Assembly (NCBI GenBank): GCA_030248215.1
Contig: JASANG010003665.1
Location: 124,001 to 188,000, forward strand
Source of the DNA: Enoplolaimus lenunculus
Taxonomy: Eukaryota; Nematoda; Enoplea; Enoplida; Thoracostomopsidae
Reading direction: 5' to 3'
DNA: 64,000 bases
Position numbers and translations under genes: made by a program. The notes beneath the pieces are model-generated. The model saw only the letters and a program-made list of their open reading frames with translations. It did not search any database and had not been told where the DNA came from. Position 1 is the first letter of the stretch. Each line of letters opens with the position of its first letter. Shown piece after piece: positions 1 to 13,100 of this stretch.

Positions 1-127
1 CTGAGAGCAAGTCAAGTATAACTGACGTGAAATCTAAAATACAAGCCAACAATCAATTTTAAATCAGCAAATATATTTTTGCACGACTCAAATAATGGCA
101 ACGGTGCGCAAATATAGGCTGTATATC

Positions 128-468
128 CAGGGTGCAGCCGGGTATCGGGATTCGGTGTAATATCTGGTAAAAACCTACCGGATACCGTATATGTAATTGT
201 ACAGTGGTGGTCTGATCTTCATAACACTGTTTTTACATGTGAGTGTCTTTAACATGTCGCTGTGATTGTATTTCTGATCAAGTCAAGAAGTTTGTTTTGA
301 TACACTGATGTAGTGATGTGAAAATGAAAAGCTCAAGCTAATAATAATTCTTTTTAACAGTGTTCAAATTTACATGATATATATCCGGTTAATATCCTTC
401 TACGTTTCCGGTATAAAATTAAATATCTGTATCCGCTATCCGGTAAATCAATATCCGGTTGCACCCTG
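128..468 (+). mobile_element. Palindromic hAT-like MITE (CAGGGTGCAGCCGG ends), inserted in the outer element
   Basis: Starts CAGGGTGCAGCCGG and ends CCGGTTGCACCCTG. It is flanked by TGTATATC on the left and CCTATATC on the right, a 6-of-8 match consistent with an aged 8-bp target duplication. The interior carries inverted CCGGTA and CCGGATA motifs and the GAAAATGAAAAGCTCAAGC block also found near 7290, so it belongs to the same broad family as its host. No ORF of note. Confidence 0.65.
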
Positions 469-479
469 CCTATATCCGG

Positions 480-802
480 CAGGGATGGGAGTCTCGGTCT
501 CGCATTTGAGACTAGGTGGTTTCGAACCGAGACCAAAGTCGAAGATACAGCAAATGTATGACTGTATTGTTGAAGTAAGTGATGGCTGATGAATAAAATT
601 TTTCTGTGAAATTATGAAACTTTATACTTTTTAGCAATAATTGCGAGCAGATATTCTGAAAAACACAAAAAGCTATGAAAAACACAAAAAACTACGAAAA
701 AAGCATTAGAAAGAAAATTATTTTGAAAATTTTATTTTTGTGTTGATGACCACAAATTGACCGAGACCGAGATATTTTTATAATCGATACCGCCCATCCC
801 TG
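480..802 (+). mobile_element. Palindromic hAT-like MITE, CCGAGACCGAG family
   Basis: The 323-bp element starts CAGGGATGGGAGTCTCGG and ends CCGAGACCGAG...CCGCCCATCCCTG. Flanks ATATCCGG and ATATCAGG match at 7 of 8 positions, a good 8-bp target duplication. Subterminal GTCTCGGTCTCG on the left is mirrored by CCGAGACCGAG on the right. A second, more diverged copy lies at about 16969-17264 and shares TGTTGAAGTAAGTGAT and GCTGATGAAT in the interior. Confidence 0.75.
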
Positions 803-1957
803 ATATCAGGTTAACATCCCGCTCCGGTAAAAACATTAATATTCGGTTCTGGTTCCGGTATCCGGTAAAATTAATGTCCAGTCGATCCCTGCTTGATGCA
901 TGCAGTTTATATGTGTCGTGCGTATGTACGGTTACCACAGAATTTAAAAACAGAGATCCTGGCCGGCATGCTGTATTTGGCCAAACTAGCGGTGTATTTG
1001 ATTATTTGCGAACTGGTAGAGCTGTATATAATAGTTTCGCTGCGCTTGGATAGAACTGGAACGTATGTGTGGCTTCGCTATGGGCTTTGTAAAGATGCCA
1101 AGCATGGGTATATTATACGTACTCAACTGAAGCATGCACATACTCTTTCCTGGTTTACACAGGTCTGGGTGTGCGACACTGATGGAATGGTTGAACAGCT
1201 TTAAAAACAAACAATTATGACATACGTACTGAGCGATATTGGTAAGAATATAGATTGCAGTATATAATAAATATGGTTTTGAATTGATTTGAAATTTTAA
1301 GGCTTCCTAACAATCTTTAACAGCAACTGTTTTAAGAACAAATACATTTGTGAAAAAATTTTGTCGCATTTTTACACAACTAACGTTTATATAATTGGCA
1401 GAAAACAAAACTTGCTGCAGGGTGGGTAATACGACATTTGCTAAAGAAACCGAAATATGTACCTACTGCGTAGTCAGGGATCGAACGGATATTTGTACGG
1501 ATATCCAAACATTAATTTTCGTTTCTTAAGCACTTGTTTTAACTTGTTGCTGTAAGAGAAGTATATACCCTGGCAACAAGCTGACGTCGGTTAAGAAGAT
1601 TGCTACTGACTAATAGATACTTGCGTTGGACACATGAAATTGAATTGATTTGGATTGTTTCCGTCTGATTTAAACCACTGCAACAGGGATTCTATCGAAT
1701 GGCACCCTTCCCACGAACGCTATTTATATACATGAGTCGTTTTACGTTCCGAGAAGAAAGAACCACATTGAAATATATTTTCGCTTATAATCATCGTGCA
1801 AACATCAGCCCTTGTTAATTTCAGTGGTGTTCCGCATTTTGCGAAGATCGAGGAATTTCTGACGAGAGGACAGGCGGGCTATAGAATCTTATGAAACGCA
1901 ATTTTTCACCAAAACATTTTCTAATGGGAAAAATTTGTAAGGTAGGGACCTTATTAT

Positions 1958-2343
1958 TAGGGATGTGCCGATTAATCTTCATCGGTAATAATTGGCACCT
2001 TTCGTAAGTATCGGTATCGGCACTGCAAAAACATTGTCGCTTCTTTGCCGATTTTTTTCCACATAACAGTGGGTTGGAATCCTATCAGTTTCATTTCTGG
2101 GCGCATATCAGTGTGTCTGGTCAGGAAAACTGTTATCTCTGTTGCGTTTGTGATAGAAAAAAAATTAATAGAAATGAACCATTCTTATAAAATTATAATC
2201 GTTTATGATGGTTAGGGTTTATGTGTTCGGTATAATGATGATGTGAATGTAGTTATCCTATCTGTTTATTAAACATGGTGTACTAAAGTTGGCATCGGCA
2301 TCGGTTCGGCATCCGCAAAAATTTTGGTATCGGCACATCCCTA
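1958..2343 (+). mobile_element. Palindromic MITE, GGCATCGG family
   Basis: Starts TAGGGATGTGCCGATTAATC and ends GGTATCGGCACATCCCTA. Short CATCGG/TATCGG repeats occur near both ends in opposite orientation. The 8 bases outside each end (CTTATTAT and TTTATCAT) match at 6 positions, compatible with an old 8-bp duplication. Related copy at 13296-13659; end fragments at about 31592-31640 and 51945-51990. Confidence 0.7.
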
Positions 2344-5300
2344 TTTATCATTTTACCCAAAAAAATTTCTGAGAGGGAAAATTTATAAGCAGTTTGCCAC
2401 AAAAAATTTATGACGGTGGGCGTATACGCCCATCCCCGCCTACTATCTTTTTCACTAGAACGTATTGAGGCAGGCTTAAAATTGAGACTAATTTTTTTGC
2501 ACGGGCTTAGGCTTAAGCTTTGTTTTACACTTGTGTTTATTACGCTAGGAGGTTTAAACTTTTAGGAATATATATGTTTGTTTGGATTGTTAAAATCGCT
2601 AAAAGTAATATTGGTCCAAATATTCTGAACTGACTCTAGTTTTAATCAGATATCTGTTTTAATGTTTGGCAAAAACTGACATCCAGATATTGGAATACTA
2701 TATGTTTAGCTGCGAATGCTCGTCTCAAATACTACCTACCGTTAGTGCACAAATTTAGATCGCATATTCGGTTAATATCCGGATTTACGCCCCAGCTCTG
2801 GTTTTGTATCCAGTAAAATTAATATCCGGTCGATCCCTATACGTAGTATATGTACTTTGGATATGTACTGATAATTTTTGGACTTTAAATACCTGTCGTA
2901 AAAGTCGGCGGTAGAGGTCACACGTGGTCCGGTCCCACGGAGTAGGAGCTTCTATTGTATACAAACAACAAGGACCCAATGAATTATTCTGTGTGCACTG
3001 TCGGTCCATACGTATGTTGTGTTTGGCGCGCGCAGATGCCAGGGGTGTGACCCAAATTTGAAATGGAGGCTTGGGTATATATTATAAAACTTTCAAAAAG
3101 GGTTTCTTGTGTTGCCAGCTGAAAAAGCACCTAAAAGCGACTGGACAGAACTGTCAAAGAGGATTTTAAACCCTAAATTTCGCTGGCTACGAAGACCGAT
3201 GTGGCTGCATTAATGTTTATGCCAAAGAAATGTAGCTGAAACAACATTATATATGTATATTTATAATACATCTGCTGTGTACACACTAAGCATTATTACG
3301 TATCTACTATGTATATATGTCTGCTTATGCTATATGTTGTGTGTCTGTGTAATAAAATAACGTCACTATAATAATGCATTGGTAGTGAACTTGTATACAA
3401 GGTTTCTTATGTGCCAACTATCGGGAATTTATGCCTGCCCATATATTTGTGTCTGTCTCACTGTCAGTTGTGCTTTATTTTGTCGAATACCACCAGAGCT
3501 GGGTATCCAGCACAGAGTAGCTCGCGTGCGCCTGTGTTTGCCACGAGCATATATAATGAGTGTAGACTGTGAAGATTGGACAGGCTCTGGACAACTCTTG
3601 CCACCATTCTTAGGGTTTGGTGCAGGGGTCGTGTTTTTCCTTTCCAGCGTGATGGAGGGACATTTATAGAACAGTGCTGTTTATTAATATAAAATGTATG
3701 TGTTGCGACTCGTATCGATGTTTGTCGCCAATTCACCCCTGTTTACAAAAATCATTGAAAGTTCACTTTTAAGCTGTCCACAGCGAAATTTCGTTTGTAA
3801 TGCTTAAATTTTCGGACGCGTGTTAAATGGATAACGGTTAGGAACGGACACAGCAATGCATCTGAAATATACACATTTCATATATCAATGTAGCAAAGCA
3901 AAATGAAAGTGAAAAGTCAATTTTAACGTTGCCCAGCGCTGAAGTTGAGGCAATGGCAATGTGAATGAATCGCATATCACAATTGACGTATATGTATATG
4001 TACAATGCACATAGTACGATTTCGTATATGTAAGTAAATAGCTATGAAAAGCTACAGGCGGCATTGACAGGAAAGCCTTGATTTGAAGTTCCAGTCATAA
4101 CTGATTGCACACGAGGTGGATGCCCGAAAAGAGCGAAACTGGCAGCATATAAATATATAATATGTACTTGGATTTCTTAGCTGAATCTTTGCACAAGATT
4201 TATTATAAAACTACATTTGCATCTGGTTTGGGTCGCTCACCGGGTTTCGGCGACGATGGGGCCATAATTAGGGCGCCCAAAACTGAAAACGTGCATTTAC
4301 CGTATGATTTAACATAAGAATTCGTCTAGTTTCAACCTCGATTTGTTCGCGAGTTAAGAGGTTTTTATGTCAGAAAAAACCCAAAACTGTCTTTACTTAC
4401 AAAAAACAAGTGTGACTTGTTGACCTCGCTCCACTCATAAATTTCTGATGTTCTGATGACCTCCCCGATTATTCCACGCCCAAACTTATATTTTTGAAAA
4501 TTCGAATTTAAAAGGTCCCAAATTCTCCCACTGGACCCAAAATTTTTTGTCGAGAGTTAGACAAATTATGTACCTTTGACACTGGTTGCGGAGCTAAGAC
4601 GAATATTGTTAAATGTTCCCGAGTCAGACAGTTTGCCTAATGAGTTATTGTCAAATAACTAAATTTGGCACGGAACCATGATCGATGGCAGCGGCCAAAT
4701 CAGTTGTTTGACAAAAAGACTCGTTAAACAGACTTTTGATTGCAGAAAGTTTAACACCACTCGACTCAGCTCTGCAAACTTCGTCAAATGATATATAATT
4801 TGTTTAACTTTTCGGCAAAAAATTTTGCGTCCCAAGGGATTGACCTTGGGGCCTTAAAAATCAGATTTCACAAAAATTCAAATTTGAGTGTGGAACGCTG
4901 AGGGAAGATCATCAGAGGCTCCAATATGCAAAGTTTCAAAGTCCAAACATTTAAGGCAAATGCCGACTAGGGGTGAAATAACCGAAGACCTGAATTTCGG
5001 CTTCTGCAGGCCCTGTAATGGTAACGTGCTTCTTGTTTTAATGACCATGAACTGCTTAGCATACATCTTGGTTCTATTTTCTATTAAGTTACAGTATTAC
5101 CTTTAAGCGTATAATGGGATATATACTAACGCGAAAAATTCACTCAGACAAACAACAAATTCTTTTCTGTTTTCCACTTTTTTCCGGAAAAAATTCATTG
5201 TTTTCTACTCATAATTTTCCGCAAAAAAAACCACCGTGATGTAGACAGTGGACATAAGCATTGTTGTGTTGCTTGCGTGATTTATTCTGGTTTGATTGTG

Positions 5301-6336
5301 AAGATATAGCGTTCGGTATGTATAATATATAAACTGTATCGAAGCATGTCTTGCACAAAAGGTTGTGATCTGGGACCGCAGAACACATGGTCCGACCTTC
5401 ATTCTTCTGTCGATTGGTTTTTGCGCTGCAATATATTGTGAAATTGTTAGGAGAGAATTGTATACTGATTTATAGCACATTTAGACCTGATATGGTCAAA
5501 CAAAATATAGCCAATGAAAGGCTGCTGTCTAGGGTATCATTTTATGGTTGAAAATGTATTTGAGTTAGTTTAGTATATGTACGCTGCTATAAACCGGGTG
5601 CGCAATAAATCAAACTAGCATGGTCGCCGTGCAGCTCAAAGGAACTGTATTCTAGATGCAATAGTGTGTTTAACTCGAAATAATTTTCGCCATAAGTAGC
5701 TTAATATATATTGCATTGTTATCGGTTTGTTTTCAAAAATCCACGCTACATGCTTCAGCTTAACAATTTGCCAAACACGGACGACGCATTGCAAACACAC
5801 TCATTTCGAGTTGACGTTAACTTACGTTCAGAGCTCAACAAATTATCTGGTTTTTAATTCTATAACAGTGCGCAATTTTTGAAATTCTGCCAGTTTTCTT
5901 TGTAAGTAAAAAATCTCAAAATAAAGCTTCGCACCGGGATTTTTGCTAATTATTGATTCTCGTTCCATTGAAAACGCAACAAATTGTTTTGCACTGATTT
6001 TCATCCGGTCATACATACAGGATATGTCAAATCGGTGGCCAAAAATTTTGAAGCCCGAATCATGTGTGTGTTACGGCAAAAACAGTTCTTATTCCTGTTG
6101 CGGAAAAATTCTAGTTCTGGCTAACTCTGACACCTACGTAAATATATACGTTTGTATTGTATACAAGTTTATATATCGGTTCGTATATACTCGTTAGTTC
6201 GGTTCTGTTCTATTCTACCTTAACAGCTGTGTATGACAGATGAAGTTGAAAGATTTTACTGAAGCGTGAAGCAATATATCCGTTTAATGACATATATATA
6301 TTTTGCAGGAATTTCGGTAGGAACAGAAATTCCTGT

Positions 6337-6693
6337 TGAGGGTGCGACCGGCATTCCGCTTTCGATTCCGGCATTTTTTCAACTTCCGGTTCCGGTAAAT
6401 TTTGACCGGAATTAAAAAGTCCGGCATTAAATTTTGGTTGGTGGGAATTAAGATATTTTACTAAAAATGACGATAAACATTAAATAGATTTCAATAGTAT
6501 AGTATATAAACGTTGAGAACCGCCAAAAAGAAACCATCGAACTTGAAGGTAAATTTCGCTTCCATGGATTATGAAAATCTAAGATACAGCGTATAAAGTG
6601 AATACCTATCTCCAACTAGGGTTATTATTTCAACAAAAAAGTTAAAATGAATTTTTTGGTTGCATGAATTTTTTATTTTCCGGTTGCACCCTA
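6337..6693 (+). mobile_element. Palindromic MITE, CCGGTTCCGG family, copy 1
   Basis: Left end GAGGGTGCGACCGG with TTCCGGTTCCGGTAAATTTT just inside; right end TTTTCCGGTTGCACCCTA. The interior has TATCTCCAACTAGGGTTATT, shared with the copies at 40066-40360, 49640-50073 (reverse) and 54638-54995. About 357 bp, non-coding. Confidence 0.7.
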
Positions 6694-7534
6694 ATATATA
6701 TACGTATGTATATATTCAGCATAATTCCGAATTAGGCTAGTTCAAAGCGGAATTACGATTTGGGATAGCTTAAGGCTGAGCGCCTGACAAAGTTGTGCGT
6801 TTTTTGATTGTTACTTCATAGCCGTAGAGAAGCATTATTCCACTTTCTACGAGTCCAAAGCGGAATTGTGAAATTCTCTCTGATCAGTTTATACGTTTTG
6901 ATTGGTTCCTACATAAACATGGAGAAACCAAAGATAAAATCATTTACACCAGACAATCAAAATTTCTATGGCATCAACGTAGTAAGTAGCAAATCACTGT
7001 ACCTGCAGTTTGTGCGAAGAGAGAATTCCGCCTCGGGTTAGCTCAGATTATAATTCTGCTTTGGGCTAGCCAAGTTCGGATTTAGCTAAATTTCGGCTTT
7101 GGCTACAGCTACGCATAATACGTAACGAGAGTGTGATAGAGGAGGAACTATGTACACGTCGAAATTTAATGCTCAGTGTTTACCAACCTCAGGATTTTGT
7201 TAATGTTCGGATCCGGTTTGTTGTCGCCACGAAATCTATATCCGCTATCTGGTATAAGCCTACGATATACTGGATTCAAATTTTGATATACTGAAGTAAA
7301 AATGAGAAGTTCAAGCTAACAATTAAATTCTAATTCAGTAAACGTATTTTGCGGGACCCAAATACTTCAAGAAATGCACGAGTTTAGATGCTATATCCGG
7401 TTGCGGTAAAAAATTTACTATCCGAACCCGGTATCCCGCAAAGTATTATCCGGTCTGGCTACAAGGGTGTGAAATTACTTGTGTTTTTTATGTATTGAAC
7501 GAACGATTGTACTTTAATTTTGTTTCTGTTTAAG

Positions 7535-10159
7535 CCGAAACCTACCAAAGGCAAAATGCGAATACATTGTTTGGAAAATGTTGACAAAGCGTTGCAGTTC
7601 TTGAAAGAGCAGCGAGTACATTTGGAAAACATGGGCTCACATGACATTGTTGATGGTAATCCGCGTCTAACACTTGGGTTGATCTGGACAATTATTCTTC
7701 GGTTCCAGGTAAATTCGTATATTTAAATAGTATGTACTTATTAGTATTAAGAATTTTGACACCTGTGTTAAATTTGTGTGACTTAATTTCTACAGTTAAT
7801 TGTTGTAAATAGAAATAAGAAAAAATAATTTCACTTCGACGGTGGTAAATCCGTAAATAGGGCTTAGTATTTTGCGAAATTGACAAAACTTTACGTCTGA
7901 AATATTTCCACCGCTGCCGTACTAGGATTGTTTCAGGGAGACAGGTCTTTTGTTTTTAAGTAATCTTCACATCATTTTTTCTCTTAAAAGTCAGCTGTTT
8001 ACAAAACATTTTTAGGGGGGCAGCCATCCCCAGGCCACCCCCATGTGATCGCCCCTGCTTGTGTCATAATAATAATACATAATATTATGTTTCACTGGGT
8101 GATTTGACACTGTACGATTGATGTGCGTTACGCACTCAAGTGTGGCAGGTATAATCTTTTTATTCATTATGCACATATCGAAATGTGATATGGAGCCCAT
8201 ATATGGCCCATATATTTTTAATTTCGGTAAATACGTTGGTTTTGGTTGTTGATTAATTTTGCAGTTTTTTAAAACGGTTTTTTTGTTTTGTGTTCTGTTA
8301 ATGTTAAATTAGCGATAGAATGTGCACTTGTCAGCGGACGTTTTTAACTGTAATAACACTCAGGCAGATGATCTTTATATAGAATTTCCGTCTATGATGA
8401 AATGAATATACATATATATATTCACGTTTGGATAGTGTGACAAGATTCCTATGAGAGTGAGTAAGTGTTGTAGTTATGCTCTGCCGATTGTTTTGCCCTG
8501 GTAGGTTTATAAAAATGCATCTATGGAATCAGGACGGATTGTGATCAAAATAATGCTTCTGTGTTTACAAATGTCTCGTTAAATTTTTTCCGACAAGGTA
8601 CATTGTATAATCGTACAACGAATAACTGTGTACCGAAGTGAGTGGTCACTTAAAAGCTACTAGAATCATTACTAGTTGGGTTAGAGTCTTGTTTTGGTGC
8701 GCAAATTTTGACCCATTTTCTCAAATGTATATCGCACCTACCCTTCCACCAGTTTAGCGAAGGTTATCTAACTGACGTAATCTTGCAGTTACCGAAATTT
8801 GTAGTGGGCAGATCAAATCCGAAAAATGTACTGGATTTTGAAGCTCGTCATTTGCTTATACGAAAGATACAAGACCTGTCAACAACTTGTGATTAGTGCT
8901 ACACACATTTTAAAATACGAGCTTTGCACGTCGTAACATTTTTACCACGGATTTGTTTCAGATCCAAGACATTACTTTTGAAGACACGGATAACCAGGAA
9001 ACGCGATCAGCGAAGGAAGCGTTGCTGTTGTGGTGTCAAATGAAGACCGCAGGTTATCCTAACGTCAATATTCGCAATTTTACAACATCGTGGCGTGATG
9101 GTTTGGCGTTTAATGCTTTAATTCATAAACATAGGTAAGCTAACCTAAGCTAGACTTATTTATTGTATAATAATAAGTTAAATTAGTAATTGGCAATCCA
9201 GTATAAATAAGGTATTTACATCAGTGGAACACGGCATTTAGACCTGTGCGCAACAACGCAAGGTTTTCTGTTTATGTAACGCGTATTTGGTTTAGAGTTG
9301 AACTTGTGTTCGTTAATCATACCATTTCAAAGCACATCGGTTATACAATAGAAAGAGGTGCACTTCAGTAATATATCGGGGATGTCTGTTAGGGTGGAAA
9401 GTAAAACTGGATTATATCGGAATCGGAACAGCAAATTTATACGGAAATCAAAATCGTAACCGCAAATTTATACCCGAATCGGAAGCGGAATCGGAACTAC
9501 AAATTTTGTGACTATACAGGAAATTTTGTATTATAGCTAAACTACAATACATTATTGATAAGTTAACTCATCAAAATCAATTTAATGGATAAATGATACA
9601 GAATTATTATGCCACATATCACAACAAATAGGCCTAAAATTAAAATGTCAAAATTCCGATTCCGATTGGTTGTGTTATCGAAATCGGAACTCGTTTTGAA
9701 TTGGAATTCTAATCGAAATTAGAATTCCGTTCCGGTTGCACCCAGGTGTGTGCATATGTACAACGAATGACAGTTTTTTTATTTCAGACCAGATTTGATT
9801 AAATATGAACGGCTTCAGAAGTCAGCAGCGCTACACAATCTTAGCAACGCTTTCGATATTGCGGAACAAAGTCTCGGCCTTACGAAACTTCTTGACTCCG
9901 AAGGTACATACGTACGGCACAGACACTGATTGATTGATGAGGAAAAATGTTCTTAGCTCAAAGTGTTTTGCTGCGCCATTTTTAAACGTAAATTTGTTGT
10001 ATTATTGCGGTATTGTTTGGGTAGAGAACAAACATTATTGTTATAGATGTCAATGTTGATAATCCTGATGAAAAATCAATTATCACGTATGTCGTGACAT
10101 ATTACCATTATTTCAATAAAATGAAACAAGAAACTATTCAGGGCCGGCGCATTGGAAAA
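7535..10159 (+). CDS. Beta-spectrin exons 1-4: end of CH1 and CH2 (actin-binding domain)
   Basis: Exons 7535-7708, 8962-9134, 9788-9903 and 10047-10159 give 192 residues. The first covers the C-terminal half of the first calponin-homology domain ([32 protein letters not shown]). The next three form CH2 ([50 protein letters not shown]). This tandem binds F-actin and, in other animals, protein 4.1 and adducin. The boundary before PKPTKG and the one after ILRFQ fall where vertebrate genes also splice, supporting the reading. The exon before PKPTKG must end in the codon for a residue such as Leu of SGERL and is not in view. Confidence 0.95.
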
Positions 10160-13100
10160 GTAAGCTTGCTGTTTGCCTTCATGTTTAAGTGCTGCTTTGG
10201 TTTTTGGTTTAAGATGTTTACTTATGAAAAGTGTGTACGTTGTTTGTTTTTCAACATTGTTTTAACACCGGTTCTTTAGATAGTTGACCTTGCGTCATTT
10301 TTAAGAAGCAATGTGGTGTCTGACAAAAATCGGACATTAACTAACTTATATACGTGGTTATGCAGTCGAGATTTGTTCTATTACAGTTGCGAAGTTTATT
10401 GTGGTTATTTTGCGTTTGTTCCATCTAAGATGGGGCGCCGCGTAACTTTTCAGAAATAATAATGTTACATTGTACAGAAGTATGTGGCGAAATTTTTTGT
10501 TGATCTAATGTGTCATCGAAAGTTATGTATGATGGCCTAGATTTTTTGAATCAGCAAGCTAGTCCAGCCTCACGATTTACTGAACGGGACTCAAATGTTT
10601 TTCTCGACGCATGTTAGACGCAATCGCAGATTATACAGACGAAGGCGGTTGAACCATAAATTTTTATAAATATGCCTGCCTTTGCACTGTTTCGACACGA
10701 TATTGTGATGATGTCATTTATCTGCCTAATATTCGATTCTTTTTTACACGAAAAACGCAACTCCGATTGTAATCGAACCGGTAGTTAATGTCTGCTCGTA
10801 GTATTTTGGCGACAATCGGATATTAAGTCGTAGACAGTAATAATGCTCTATATTAATAGCACCCATCCCTGCTGCAGGTAGTAGATCAGTGTATCGAAAA
10901 CGATCGAATGATCAACGAATACGAATCGTTAACGTCAGAATTGTTGGAATGGATTAAGCGAACGATTGAACTGTTAAACGATCGCCATTTTCACAATTCG
11001 TTGTCCGGAGTGCAAAAACAACTTGCCGAATTCAACACATATCGTACTGTAGAAAAGCCGCCAAAGTAAGAAAACTTATTGGACTAGAAGTAATCTGTAT
11101 ATACAAGGTATATAATATCTATCACTTTCCATCTGAATATCTATCTATCTGTCTATAGTGCATATTATATAGTTTAGGGAACTGTATTATTGCAACTATC
11201 GAATTTGAATTGAGCGGATTTCAATCGATAATTAATTGTAATTAATTAATTAATGTTGAATTGAATCTGAAAATGTTGTTAATAGGGAATACTGTTAAAT
11301 AAGATAGCTTGTTCATATCAGATTAGTGTTGTGTATGCAAACATACTACAACTTGCACGGATAATTATTGAACATAAACCACAGATTTTGTCGTTTAAGT
11401 TCTTTTCAATATAAGTGATCATGATAGTTAATCTGTCAAACAACTTGCTTAACTGAGCACGTGTTCCAAAGTGAGCATTCCGAAAACGTTTAGCATATTA
11501 CTGTTGCTAACATATCGAATTCATAATATATATTTTTAAGGTTCGTCGAAAAAGGCAATCTAGAAGTGCTGCTGTTTACACTTCAATCGAAGATGCGCGC
11601 AAACAACCAAAAACCATACACACCGCGCGAAGGCAAAATGATTTCTGATATTAATCGAGCATGGGATCAGCTAGAAAAGGCGGAGCATGAACGTGAACTG
11701 GCACTGAAAGAGGAACTAATTCGGTAGCTAGCCATGTTATTAGTGTATTTTATCGGAATAATGCTTTGAATTGTAAATTATTTTTATTTGGCCTACGTAC
11801 ACTAATTTGTATGGTATATATTTTCATATTTTACACTATACTTTAACCTTTAGCGTCCTGTGTATTTACGTCGCATGTAACCTTGCGAAACGTTTTCTGG
11901 CCCAGGGATATACAAGGCTATATGATGACTTACAGGCCAGGTTGCAACTTCTGGGGGGTAAAATTTTTGGAGGGCATGAGCCGCACCCACTGGTTTTTTT
12001 TCTGATTTTCGCCTAAACTTATTCACGTTTTATTCATTACTAGCCATTATGTTTCGATCTAAATTACGTTTTTAAAATAAAGTATTTCAAGAAATGAAGT
12101 CGACGCTTCGAAAAAGTTCTAGATATGATAACTAAATTGGTGTGTTGAGGTATTTGCTGGTTGGATCGTAGCGGCTCAAATATTTCATTACCTGCTTAGC
12201 AGCAGTCGCGTATATACCTACTATAACGTTTTATTGCAGGCAAGAAAAACTGGAGCAGCTTGCTGCCCGTTTCACGCGCAAGGCAGGAATGCGAGAAACG
12301 TGGCTTAGCGAAAATCAACGTTTGGTGTCTCAGGCAAGATAGGATATTTGCATTTTCGTCATCACGATGATGGTTATTAAGAAAATAGTTTGTATTTACC
12401 GCGAAATATGCTTGCATATGTATCGCTTTTTGCACTTCTGAAAAATGCCTTTTTTATGTCTGTATGTTGAATAAAGTGAATAGTTTAAATTTGTGTTGTA
12501 TTTTTCAGTTACAACGTAGCGTATAACTTTGTGAAAGTTGATTCGCGAGATAGTTATATCTGTGCAATTTAAATTAGTTGCACTCATATGTTCCGATATT
12601 GTTTTAGGATAATTTTGGCTACGACTTGCCATCAGTTGAGGCTGCAACGAAAAAACACGAAGCAATCGAGACTGACATTTACGCATACGAAGAACGAGTA
12701 CAAGCTGTTGTAGCGGTTGCGGAAGAATTGGCATCCGAAGAGTATCATGATATTGATCGTATTAATGCAAGGTAAATTGAAATATTTCAAATGGATTCAT
12801 TACTTGATGTTTTAGGGCGCCGGTTTTTCGATAATTTTAATGCTGTATGGGATTTTATGGCTAATTTTCGGAATTAATTAGGCAAGACTTGTTGTTTGAT
12901 AGACTTTTAAGTAACGTGGACTCCTAGTGACCATTTTCAGGAAAGAAAATGTAATGCGTTTATGGAACTATTTGTTGGAACTTCTGCTCGCGCGACGTGT
13001 TCGTCTTGAACTCAACATGGCGATTCAAAAAATCTTCCAGGAAATGCTTTATGTGTTGGATCTGATGGAAGAATTGAAAGTATGTTGATTAGCAACTAGT

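Larger units (their letters stand above)
1..891 (+). mobile_element. CCGGATAT-family palindromic element (right part), split by two younger elements
   Basis: With 128-468 and 480-802 removed, bases 1-127, 469-479 and 803-891 line up with the other family copies at 7176-7462 and 51482-51870. The shared interior has AAGCTAACAAT, TTTTGCACGACTCAAATA and a TATCCGGTTAACATCC segment, and the element ends GGTAAAATTAATGTCC-AGTCGATCCCTG. The left end lies outside the window. No coding capacity is seen, as expected for a non-autonomous DNA transposon. Family and nesting are read directly; the superfamily (hAT-like) is inferred from 8-bp duplications around related elements. Confidence 0.65.
1..7534. other. 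Repeat-rich region without supported exons
   Basis: I searched both strands for the missing beta-spectrin N-terminus (the conserved stretch with KALADEREAVQKKTFTKW and DLYTDLRDG in the family) and found no match, so the first ~100 codons probably lie to the left of the window and this is intron or upstream DNA. It holds a nested stack of palindromic elements (1-891), a GGCATCGG-type element (1958-2343), a solo right end of the CCGGATAT family (about 2740-2839), a CCGGTTCCGG element (6337-6693) and a diverged CCGGATAT copy (about 7176-7462). Open frames in this stretch are short, overlap repeats and match no family I know. Confidence 0.6.

Noticed and set aside
501-540. GGTTTCGAACCG resembling a tRNA T-arm
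   Set aside because: Part of the subterminal repeat of the CCGAGACC family; no surrounding cloverleaf.
374-589. 71-codon plus-strand ORF and its minus-strand partner
   Set aside because: Spans the junction of two palindromic elements; translation of CCGGTA/CCGAGACC repeats.
3379-3736. Overlapping ~90-codon ORFs on both strands
   Set aside because: No recognisable motif, no codon bias like the real exons, no splice context.
1-7534. Missing beta-spectrin exons for the N-terminus and CH1 start
   Set aside because: Looked for KTFTKW, DLYTDLRDG and GERL coding patterns on the plus strand and found none; likely outside the window.
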